A stretch of 64,000 nucleotides of DNA from JANXQG01 sp963824275 (GTDB lineage Bacteria; Planctomycetota; Planctomycetia; Pirellulales; Thermoguttaceae). Positions 38,270 through 47,505 of this stretch are shown here, piece after piece; the stretch's first letter is position 1; every line of letters begins with the position of its first letter. The notes under the pieces are model-generated. The model worked only from the letters and a program-made list of their open reading frames with translations, ran no database searches and was not told where the DNA came from. The translations under genes and the position numbers were made by a program. The stretch lies in contig CAWGOT010000015.1 of assembly GCA_963824275.1 (NCBI GenBank), positions 248,001 through 312,000 on the forward strand, written 5' to 3'.

Positions 38270-38908
38270 CCAAGTTGATTTTGCCAACAATATCTGGGCC
38301 AAGAAACGTCCCGGACAGCCTATGAGACTGGGAGAACGAATCACGAGTTCGCAACGATGGATTGCGCATTGCGAAATTGGATTGCGCAATTAGAATTTCT
38401 CCCGTCAGAAACTGGCAAAGATGGCAGCTTCCTGTATGCTGAAAAGGAGATGAAGATCATTTTTGCTGACGCGACTGCTTGACCAGAAAGTACTTGACGC
38501 TAGAATTTCACCGGCTGCAAAACTGTTGCAAACGGTTGCAGCCAATGCGAACTCGAAAATAACCAGAAAACCGTGGCGGGTCGGGCGAGAATTTGGCGAG
38601 CCCTAGGTAGATCCTGTTGCGGACGAGAGCGGAACCAACCTGTTCGCATTGGTGTAACTTACTTTAGCGTGGTTGCGCGGCTGCAATCGGTTTTGCAGCC
38701 GCTAATTTGAAGCCCCATTAAGAGGCAGCGTTTCAGATCTTAAGCCCTGGCTCGTAGCATTCGCCGCATCCGCGGCGAGTTTTGCCGCGGTCCCTTCTTG
38801 GCTGGATCTGATTTCCCTTTTGAGTTATTCGTCTGTCGGATGCGGCGCGCACCGACATTTCCTTCTTGTGCGATTGATACCCCTGATAACCACTTGAGGA
38901 ACCTTAAA
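38270..38908. other. Intergenic region before the second PEP-CTERM gene
   Basis: 639 nt without a supported gene. Contains GGATTGCGCATTGCGAAATTGGATTGCGCAATTAG-like short direct/inverted copies (38353-38392), the leader similarity at about 38574-38608 and CAACTTGCAAC-like runs around GCAACGGTTGCAGCC. The ribosome site GAGGA is at 38895-38899. Confidence 0.45.
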
Positions 38909-41900
38909 ATGTCTGGTGAGTTTTCGGTAAGAAACATCTGCCGAGCGACCCGGCTGCCGGTCGTCCCCATGCTGAGCTTCGTTGTCGCGGTCGTGCTCGC
39001 CGCCGGCCCCCTTTATGCGGCCAATGACTATTTCAACCTCGTCGCGGGCCAATCGGCCGACTGGTCGACGAGTGGCAGTTGGTCGAGCCTGGCGCCGCCT
39101 CAACCCGCGGACACTGCCTACATCATTTATGGCGGGACCGCAACCATCACCCAGCCCGGCGCGGTCTGCACGTACCTCTATCTCGGCGATCCGAACAGCG
39201 CAAACACCGGCACGATTCAAATGTCCGGCGGCAACCTGTCGGTGGCATCCGAGGAGTTTATCGGAAATCAAGGCGCAGGCACGTTTACTCAAACAGGCGG
39301 AACGAACGGCCTCGGCTCCTCTGCGTACCTTTACCTTGGCGACGGCGTTGGCGGCGGCGGCACCTATAACCTCAGCGGCTCGGGAGTGATTTCCGCGTAC
39401 GATGAGTGGGTGGGATACTCGGGCTCGGGCGCGTTCAACCAGTCGGGCGGTACGAACAACCTCGGCTTGTATGGCTGGCTTTTCCTCGGCGTCGCCGGGG
39501 GCAAGGCCAGCTACAGCCTCAGCCCGTCGGGAGTACTCTCGGCAAACGAGGAATACGTGGGTGACGGCACCAACAGCTCCGGGATTCTCTCGCAGTCCGG
39601 CGGAAGCAACATTCTCAGCTCTTATCTCAATATCGGCTACTTCGAGGGTTCCAGCGGCACGTACAGCCTCACCGGCAACGGCTATTTGTCCGTGCCGAAC
39701 ACCTACATCGAGTACTTAGGCTACAGCGGCACGGGGACATTCACCCAATCCGGCGGGACCAATAGCAGCGGCAGTTATCTCGTTCTCGGCTACGGCTCCA
39801 GCACCATCGGGACCTACAACCTCAGCGGCGGATCCCTTTACTCGGCAGTCGACCTGTACGTCGGCAATTCCGGAAGCGGGAGTTTCACGCAATCGGGTGG
39901 GACGAACCTTGTCGGGACCTCCGTTTTCCTCGGCTACAACTCGGGTTCCAGCGGCACGTACAACCTCAACGGCGGCTTCTTGTCTGCATCCTATGAGTTT
40001 ATCGGCGTTTCAGGCACGGGGTCCTTCACACAGACCGGTGGGACCAACAATAGCGGCAGCTATCTCGCTCTGGGCTACTACTTGGGATCCAGCGGCACCT
40101 TTAATCTCAACGGCGGCGGACTCTATCTCTCGTCGTCTGGCGCCGAGTACGTTGGCTACTCTGGCACGGGGATCGTCACGCAATCGGGCGGGGTTAACAA
40201 TTGCGGTATCTCTCCTCTTACTCTCGGCTACAACACCGGCAGCAGCGGCACATACAACCTCAACGGCGGGCTGCTCATCCTCTCGTCACTGAGTCGCGGT
40301 TCGGGATCGGTGGCCTTTAATTTCAACGGCGGGACCCTTCAGGCCAGCGGCTCATTTTCAAGCAACCTGCCCATAGAGTTGGGTACCAGCGGCGGCGGAG
40401 CCACCTTCGATACGGCCGGCTATGCCGTGACGCTCTCCGGTGCGCTTTCCGGGCCCGGTGGCCTGACCAAAGTGGGCACCGGGACGCTTGTGCTGACCAC
40501 CGCCGACACGTACGTCGGCGGCACGAACATCGCCGGGGGCGCTATCAAGCTCGATTTCAGCCAGTCCGGCGCGCCCACCGCAAATATCGTCAACAACGCT
40601 GCCAATTCCTCTTCGTTGGCCTTAGGCGGCGGCACGCTCCTGATCCAAGGTAAGGCCAGCACGACCAATAGCCAACGCTTCAACGGCGCGGCAATTAATC
40701 CGGGCAGCTCGGCCGTTGTCCTCACGGCGGCGACCTCGAACCCGATGCTCTTAAGCATGGGCAGCCTCAGCCGCAGCCCGGGTGGCACGATCGATTTCAC
40801 GCTCCCCAGCGGCACGCAGTCCGCCAGCAACGGCATCACCACGACCACCCCGAACACCGCGGCCGGAATCCTCGGCCTATGCCACCGTCGGCGGCACGAA
40901 TTGGGCTACCTGGAACGGCACGGATATTGTGGCTTACGGCGCCTACACAACAACGAACCTCGGCACGCTGGCCTCCAATAGCGCACAAAACGTCGAGCCC
41001 TCCGGTACGCAGACCGCCGTCACTTCCGCCAAGTCGTTCAACACCCTGAACCTGACCGGCGCCTTGTCGGTCACGATGAGCAGTGCCGGCGCTGACGTTG
41101 GCGGGCGGCGGCCTGATAGGCAATACGTCCGGCAACATTAGCGGCGGCACATTGGCCGGTTCGGCCAGCGGGGAGCTGATCGTCATTACGCCCGCCAATC
41201 TCACGATCGGCAGCGTGATTGCTGACGATGGCGGGCCCACGGCGCTGACCAAGGCCGGGGCCGCCATGCTGACGCTTGCCGGAAGTAACGCGTACAGCGG
41301 CGCGACCACGGTCGGCGGCGGCACGCTCCAGGTGGGCAACGGCGGCAGCGGCGAGTTTCTCAACAGCCCGAGCGTCACCCTCTTCAACAGCGCCGCGCTG
41401 GTCTTCAATCACTCCGACCCGCTGACCTATAGTGGGTCGATCGGCGGCCAAGGAAGTCTCGTTCAGGCCGGCGCCGGCACGCTGACGATTACGAACGCCA
41501 ATAATAGCTTTGGTGGCGTCGATTCTGCTGGTGATCCCTATGGCGTTGTGCGCATCCATCAAGGCGCGATCAGCGTCAGTCCGGGTGGAGTTTTGACGAA
41601 CAACACCAGTGAAATCGACGTGGGCGATACGGCGGGGCTGACGGGGACGCTCGCGATATCCGGTGGAACCGCCATTGTGCCGTTTGGAAGCACCGGATAT
41701 TCGGGCGTGAATGTGGGAATCTATGGCGGCACTGGCCTATTGACCTTGACCGGGAACTCGCTGCTCGACGCCACGGCGACCAACCTGAATAACACCCCGA
41801 ACAACTTCGATTACAACGTCATCGACATCGGCCTTCTGAATGGTTCTGCCGGCACAGTCACCGTGGGGGGCACCTCCACGCTGCGAGCCAGCAATGGACC

Positions 41901-43176
41901 CTTCAACAATCTCGGGCTGATCGCCGTGGGGGATGGCGGCGCCGGTACGCTGACAATTCAAAACCAGGGCCTAGTCGAGACCGGTAGCTTCCTGCTCGGC
42001 AGCCAATATCAAAGTGGCCAGGCAGGCGGCGCCGGTTCCCTGTTCCTCAACGGCGGCACGCTGAGCGTGCCCGCTGTCCAGAACGCGGTTGGCACCACGG
42101 GAAATCTCTACTTCAACGGCGGCAGGCTTCAGGCCACGGCTGTGAGCGGCAACTTCATCAGCGCCGGCGGAACGCTGAATGTGTATGTGCAAGCCGGCGG
42201 CGCCGTGATCGACAGCAACGGCTATAACATTACGATCAGCCAGCCGTTGTTGCACTATGCCGGCGGCCCTGCTCTGGACGGCGGCCTGACCAAGGTCGGC
42301 GGCGGCATGCTGTCCCTTGGGGCTTCAAACAACTACAGCGGCGGCACTACGATCAACGGCGGTGTGCTGCAAGTTGCCAACGCCAGCGCCTTGGGCACAG
42401 GCGGACTGGCGGTCAATGCGGGCCTGCTTGACCTCAATTCCTTTTCGCTCAGCGTCCCCTCGCTGGCAGGCGCCGCCGGCGTAATCAGCGACCTTTCCAG
42501 CACCAGCGGAAGCACGACGCTCTCCGTGAGCCAGGCGGCCAGCACCACCTTCGGCGGGGCAATTCAAGACGGTGCGCAAAGGCCCCTTGCGCTGAGCAAG
42601 GGCGGCGCCGGCACGTTGACCTTGGCCGGCTCTAACACCTACAGCGGCCCTACGAACGTCAATCAAGGCCTGCTGCAAGTAAACGGCTCGCTGACGAGTC
42701 CGGTGACGGTCAACAGTGGCGGGATTTTGGGCGGCACGGGCTATCTCGGCAGCGTCACCGTCGCTTCCGGCGGGCAGATTGCCCCGGCCGATGCGCTGGG
42801 CGTCATGCACTTAAGCGGAAGCTTGGACCTGCTGTCGGGCGCCCTGATGGATTACGGGCTCGATACGCCTTCGACGAGCGACCAGATTTTGATGCCGTCA
42901 GGCGAATTGATACTTAGCAACCAGCCCTTCTCCGCCTTCGACTTCACGTGGACGGCCAATTTCGCGCCTGGCACCTACTATCTGGTCGAGGCCGGATCGA
43001 TCGGCGGCACATTCCCCAGCCGCAGCGGCACGATCGATACTTACCCGGCGACGCTGGCCGCCGACGGCAACGATCTCGTGCTCACCGTCGTGCCGGAACC
43101 TTCCACGCTCGCACTGCTTGGCGTTGCCGCCCTTGGCCTGCTCGGCTGCATCGGACGGCGAAGAAAGCACGGGTGA
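38909..43176 (+). CDS. Giant PEP-CTERM autotransporter-repeat protein, two frameshifts
   Basis: About 1420 residues. GAGGA lies 9 nt before the ATG. Signal peptide FVVAVVLAAGPLYA. Residues 30-530 are GTYNLSGSG/VGYSGTGTFTQSGGTN repeats as in the 35050 gene; the remainder is autotransporter-associated strand repeats (LTKVGTGTLVLTTADTYVGG, LTKAGAAMLTLAGSNAYSGA, LSKGGAGTLTLAGSNTYSGP) ending in VVPEPSTLALLGVAALGLLG plus CIGRRRKHG, the PEP-CTERM signal. Frameshifts lie near 40872 (before SAYATVGGTNWATWNG) and 41092 (before PALTLAGGGLIGN). Paralogue of the upstream gene; probably a large extracellular matrix or adhesion protein. Confidence 0.85.
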
Positions 43177-43197
43177 GCCGGCACACGCAAGCTCGTG

Positions 43198-43218
43198 GGA
43201 CGGATTGCCAATCCGTCC
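43198..43218. repeat. GGACGGATT/AATCCGTCC hairpin between convergent genes
   Basis: Nine-bp perfect stem with a 3-nt loop, 21 nt after the PEP-CTERM stop and 63 nt from the convergent PhnD-like stop. It could be a bidirectional terminator but has no T-run; the sequence resembles the palindrome at 21671-21689, so it may be a mobile repeat. Confidence 0.55.
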
Positions 43219-43281
43219 TGCGGCCAAATGCGGAAGTTGTTCTTGGGCCGGTCCTCAAGTGCACGCTCTCGCCCCGCACGA

Positions 43282-44414
43282 TCAATGCACCTCGTGCCGC
43301 ACGCCCATCGTATCGTCGATCTGCCGCACGGGGGCGAACGCCTCGCGATAGGCGATGGGAACGAAGCGCGTCGCCCCGCCAGCCGCGAGGCGCTCCGTCA
43401 GCCCCGCCTTTTTCCAGTCGCAGGCCAGCAGCGCGGCTTTGATCTGGGCGACAAGCTCGGGCTTGAGATTGTAGACGCAGCCGAGGGCGGCCGGGGGAAA
43501 GGTGGGCGATTTGTAGATCACGCGGACGTCGGCTTCCTTGATCTCGCCGGCGGCGATGAGCGCCGCCAGACGGTCGCTGGCCACCGCGGCGGCATTCTGC
43601 TTCCCGCCGGCCACCAGGCGGATGGAATTATCGTGCTCGTAGGTGAAAACCAATCGTAATCGCGCATCGGCCGCATGCCGAATTCGTTCAATAGCGTCAC
43701 CACCGGCGCCTTGAAACCGGAGTTCGAGGCGGCATCCGTGAACGCAATCTTCTGGCCGCGAAGATCGTTCGGACTCTTGATCGCACTGGCCGCCGGCACG
43801 ATAAAGAGCATCGAGTAGCCGAAGCTCTTGTCGTCGCGGCCCAGGGTGCAGATCGGCACGAAGCCGCAGTCGTCGACGGCAGTGGGCACTGCGCCCGTAT
43901 TGAGCCCCGCCACGTGCAGGCGGCCCTCCTTGATCGCTTTCAACTGATCGTCGACCTTGGCCAGCGGCAGATACTCCACGCGCTTCCCCGTTGCCTTGGC
44001 GAGGTCGTCGCAGCACTGGGCCCAGACCTTCTGCTCCTCGGGGCTTTCGCTGGCAATATAGGAGAACGTCAGGAACGTCCGGATCGAGAAGATCTTTGGG
44101 GTTGGTGGGCGGGTCGGCCACAAGGTTGCCATGGACGTCGGCAAAACGGTCGGCGAGCCGGTTCTGAATCGGATTGCCGATGCCGACCGTGCGTTCCAGA
44201 CTTTCCAGGCTCGATCGCCGCTCGGCCGTCGATTCGGCCCAATACTTGCCGCCGAGGACCCCCGCGATCAGCAGCCCTAGCGGCATCGCCATCAGCGGCA
44301 CCGCCCCACCGAGAATCGCGCACCGGCGACAGTCCTTTCGGTAAGCCGCTGTTGGGCCAGGCCGTCGCCTTGCGCCGGAGTCGTGTTGCCGGGGCCGGTC
44401 GATTCAGTATCCAT
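43282..44414 (-). CDS. PhnD-like phosphate/phosphonate ABC substrate-binding protein, three frameshifts
   Basis: Start MDTESTGPGNTTPAQGDGLA at 44414. A membrane anchor (AVPLMAMPLGLLIAGVLGGK) is followed by the binding fold: FLTFSYIASESPEEQKVWAQ, LKAIKEGRLHVAGLNTGAVP, DLRGQKIAFTDAASNSGFKA, DNSIRLVAGGKQNAAAVASD and IYKSPTFPPAALGCVYNLKP. Frameshifts: near 44333 (missing A in GAAAGG), near 44098 (extra A in CCCAAAG) and near 43660 (missing T in TGGTTTTC). All three are homopolymer steps and restoring them gives one 377-residue protein. It would present phosphate- or phosphonate-type ligands; no transporter subunits are adjacent. Confidence 0.8.
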
Positions 44415-44622
44415 TATGGAGCCCAGAAGTGCTAGAGGCCGAGTGGAAAGAGGACGGTGCATTACCATAGGGAAGCGTTCGGAATAGTCTATTCGATTTG
44501 CGAGGTCCGTCAAGGAGAGGTCACGATCCTAATCAAATTCTAACCGAAGCGGGGTGCGACAGGTGGGATGGGCGGCCGTCAAGACAACCGTGTGACGTTA
44601 TAATTGAACAAGCGAGGATGGC

Positions 44623-44933
44623 ATGGCGGAACAATTCGTTAGCGCAGCGATTCAGCCGGTGGCCGAGACGTTCGACGCCGCCCGCATGAGCCAGGGCGAG
44701 CCGGGGCTTCCGCGCAATTCCGTTGGGGGTCGCAGACCATCCACATCGCGCAGGTCGTGAAAACCTGGCGAGAAACCGGGCCTTGCCGGCACGGCAGCGG
44801 CGAGCACTACGTCCGCAAGCACTGGTTCGAAGTCTTGACCGAATCCGGCGAGACGATGAAGATCTACTTCGAACGGCAGCTCAGGTCGCGAAGAAGCAGG
44901 AGCCGCTGGTGGTTGTTCACCATCGGCAAGTAG
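44623..44933 (+). CDS. DUF6504 family protein, one frameshift
   Basis: MAEQFVSAAIQPVAETFDAA, RMSQGEPGLPR, then after a missing C near 44714 (CGCCAA read as CGCAA): QFRWGSQTIHIAQVVKTWRE, TGPCRHGSGEHYVRKHWFEV, MKIYFERQLRSRRSRSRWWL. These are the conserved blocks of DUF6504, a short actinobacterial/planctomycete family of unknown function. GAGG precedes the ATG by 5 nt. About 103 residues. Confidence 0.75.
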
Positions 44934-44960
44934 TGGGTGAAGAACCCCTCACGCGCGGAG

Positions 44961-45488
44961 TCAGGGCGGAAGCGGACCGTCGCCTCCTGCCGCGCGGCCG
45001 CTTTGCACGGACTTGCTGCCAGAAGACTTTTCCAGCGTGGTTGACTGGGCCCGGTCGAAACCAACACCCCAGTTGCCAATTTGCTGGCCGTCGGGGGAGA
45101 CAGTCCAAAAGTCAAAACTGTCGGGATTATGCTTTCCCGGGCATGAGTATTGGTAGGGATGTCCCCAAGGGTCCAGCGGCAAGTCCTTGTTCAGATAGGG
45201 GCCGTTCCACTTGCCTGGCGGCGCACCCGCGGGAGCCAATCGAGAGCGCGTCAAGGTCCGCGGATAACTCCCAACCTCTTCCTGGTACCCTTTCACTGCA
45301 TCTACAACTAAGTCGACTTCTGTCTTCGCAGAATTCAGTTTTGCCCTCGGCGGGACCTGCAACATGGCCGCCAATGAAAGGAATACCATAAGACCCAGAA
45401 TCCCGAGCGTTATCGGCGCTGGTAGTAGGCAGGACTGGTACCACCCGGGTCTGGGTTTGGAAGTTAAGTCGATGTAGTTGGTTATCAT
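44961..45488 (-). CDS. Type II secretion GspG-like pseudopilin
   Basis: 175 residues from MITNYIDLTSKPRPGWYQSC. A single N-terminal helix (PITLGILGLMVFLSLAAMLQ) is followed by the GspG C-domain: AKTEVDLVVDAVKGYQEEVG, YPRTL, WNGPYLNKDLPLDPWGHPYQ, YSCPGKHNPDSFDFWTVSPD. The classical prepilin peptidase site (G then FTLxE) is absent, so it is probably membrane-anchored or non-canonical. Convergent with the DUF6504 gene. Confidence 0.75.
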   Translation of the reverse strand: MITNYIDLTSKPRPGWYQSCLLPAPITLGILGLMVFLSLAAMLQVPPRAKLNSAKTEVDLVVDAVKGYQEEVGSYPRTLTRSRLAPAGAPPGKWNGPYLNKDLPLDPWGHPYQYSCPGKHNPDSFDFWTVSPDGQQIGNWGVGFDRAQSTTLEKSSGSKSVQSGRAAGGDGPLPP

Positions 45489-45703
45489 GGGTTGTTTCGA
45501 CTTCTGCTCGACGTATGCAAACTCGCGAAACGACACCGTAATTCTACCCCTCACGTGCGGTGGCTACAAGCATCCCGACAAACTACCGATTATGCCGGAC
45601 CCTGCCGGTTCTAGCGTCGTCCGGCGGTTTGCTCTTCGCTTCACAACGATTTTTCCGAAAACAACAGGGGAAACCACCGTAACAAGCCACAAGAGGCCGA
45701 ATC

Positions 45704-46053
45704 GTGAAAACCTGGAAACTCTGCGCCGTGGCGGTTGTCATGTGCCTGTGGGCGGGCATGGCTACGGCGGCCAATCCGGCAACCCCGGACTCCACCGCAT
45801 CGTTGACCCCTGGCGGGACTCTGCGATTTGCACCTATGCCTGCTATTGCCCTCGTCCGATGCCTTGCCTGAGCTGTCCGCCGTGTGACGGCATCTGCGTG
45901 CCGTATTGCCCTCGGCCGATGCCCTGCCTGAGTTGTCCGCCCTGCGACGGCATTTGCGTGCCGTATTGCCCTCGGCCGATGCCCTGCCTTTGCACGCCGA
46001 TCGTGCGGCCCGAGAATTGCGAAATGCCCTCTTGCTACGGCGTGGGGCAGTAA
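45704..46053 (+). CDS. Small secreted Cys/Pro-rich repeat protein, one frameshift
   Basis: GTG start with AGAGG 7 nt upstream; signal peptide MKTWKLCAVAVVMCLWAGMA to TAA. After a frameshift near 45815 (CCCC expected CCCCC, giving LTPWRDSAICTYAC) the mature protein consists of 20-residue repeats: YCPRPMPCLSCPPCDGICVP twice and a partial third, ending PENCEMPSCYGVGQ. About 117 residues with many cysteines. No known family; the Cys spacing suggests metal binding or a disulfide-linked coat or wall component. Confidence 0.65.
45844..46003 (+). repeat. 60-bp tandem coding repeat (2.7 copies)
   Basis: TATTGCCCTCG(G/T)CCGATGCC recurs at exact 60-bp steps (45844, 45904, 45964), encoding the Cys/Pro repeats. 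Confidence 0.85.
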
Positions 46054-46060
46054 CATTTTG

Positions 46061-46157
46061 TACTCATCACGCTCCGCCGTCGATGGAAAGACATCACGCG
46101 GAGCGTGATGAATGTACGTTGTGATGGAAGGAGCATCACGCGGAGCGTGATGAGTAC
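46061..46157. repeat. Three copies of a CATCACGCGGAGCGTGATG palindrome
   Basis: Copies at about 46064-46077 (partial), 46092-46110 and 46134-46152, the last ending at the ketoacyl-synthase stop. Related to 16788-16826. It may form terminator-like hairpins between the convergent genes. Confidence 0.7.
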
Positions 46158-46158
46158 G

Positions 46159-47488
46159 TTACCACTCGACCGAGATCGCGGCCGTGGTCAGCCCGGCACC
46201 GACGGAACAGAGCACGAGCTTGTCGTCGGGCCGCAGGCTCCGCTGCACGTCGGTCAAGGCCAAGGGGATGCTGGCGCTGGAGGTGTTGCCGACGTTCTCG
46301 ACGTTCAGGAAGAAGCGGTCGAAGGGAATGCCGCTCCGCTTGGCCGCGGCCTTCAGGATGCGGCCGTTGGCCTGGTGCGGGATGACCCAGCGGGTGTCGT
46401 CCGGCTTCCAGCCGCTGTGCGGCCACGGCTCGCGAATCAGCGTGGAAAAGCTCTCCGTGGCAAAACGGAACATGGCGTGGCCGTCGATGCGGATCCACGG
46501 ATCGCCGTGCCCGTTGGGCAAGAGGTAGCCGGGGGCGTCGCGGCGGGCCATGTGAATGCCGCGGCTGTCGCCGCCGATCTGCACGTGGCGGATGCGATGG
46601 CCCGTGCCGCCGGCGGAAATGATCGCCGCCCCGGCGCCGTCGCCGAAGAGGAAATAGGCGTTCCGATCGGCCGCGTCCAAGAGCCGCGATTGCATCTCCA
46701 CGCCCACGGTCAGCACGTGCCGGGCCAGGCCGGAGAGGATCATCCCCCGGGCCGTCGCCACGGCGTACAGCCAGCCGCTGCACGCGGCGTTGAGATCGAA
46801 GGCCGGCACGGTCGGCAGGCTGAGCCGCTCCTGGAGGATCGCCGCGGTGGAGGGAATGGCCATGTCGGGCGTGGTCGTGGCCACGATGATCGCGTCGATG
46901 TCGCGGGTGTCCAGCCCCGAGTTGCGGATCGCCTCCAGCGAGGCCTTGAAGGCCATGCCGGAGGGCCGCTCGTCGTCGTCGGCCCAGCGCCGCTGGCGGA
47001 TGCCGGTGACCTCGTAGACGTATTGGTCGGTCAGATCGGGAAAGCCCTTGACCAGCTCGGCATTGGTGACCACGCGTGAAGGCAGATAGCCGCCGACGCC
47101 GTTGATGACCACGCCCTCGCCGCGCTGCCGTTCGGCGGCGGCAGGGCCGGCGAAAAGCGACGTGGCGGCGGCCGGCGTGCCGGCTTGGGAGTCGCGGCCG
47201 GCGGCGGGCGGAATCCAGTCGCGCATCGGCCGGATCGCTGGTCTCGATTTCCAGCACCGGCTCGGTCAGCGGCACGGTTTCGCCTTCCTGCTGCATGACG
47301 TGGATCACCTGCCCGGTGCAGGGGGCTTCGAAGTCGAAGACCGACTTGGCGCTGTCGATTTGGGCCAGGATTTGCCCGCGCTGAAAACGGTCCCCCGCGG
47401 CGACGCGCCATTCGATGATGGTGGCCTCGGTCTCGCTTGCCCCCTGGGCAGGCAAGTACAGCGGCATGCGAAAGGGGGTCGCTTCCAT
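46159..47488 (-). CDS. Lipoyl domain fused to 3-oxoacyl-ACP synthase III (KASIII), one frameshift
   Basis: Start MEATPFRMPLYLPAQGASET at 47488. Residues 1-85 are an E2-type lipoyl domain with GQILAQIDSAKSVFDFEAPC (lipoyl Lys in DSAKSV). After a frameshift near 47222 and a short linker, the KASIII domain starts VVINGVGGYLPSRVVTNAEL and shows the Cys-His-Asn triad: AFDLNAACSGWLYAV, WVIPHQANGRILKAA and LNVENVGNTSSASIPLAL. About 443 residues. It lies 17 nt after the fused E1 gene, so the two act together: the E1 could charge the lipoyl arm with an acyl group that the synthase condenses with malonyl-ACP. No separate E2 catalytic domain is encoded here. Confidence 0.8.
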
Positions 47489-47505
47489 GACGTTGTTATA
47501 GACCT

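Noticed and set aside
41083..43176. Independent gene starting at 41083
   Set aside because: No signal peptide or ribosome site; it is the continuation of the giant PEP-CTERM protein after a frameshift.
46105..47079. Plus-strand frame of 324 codons
   Set aside because: Antisense of the KASIII domain with all catalytic motifs on the other strand.
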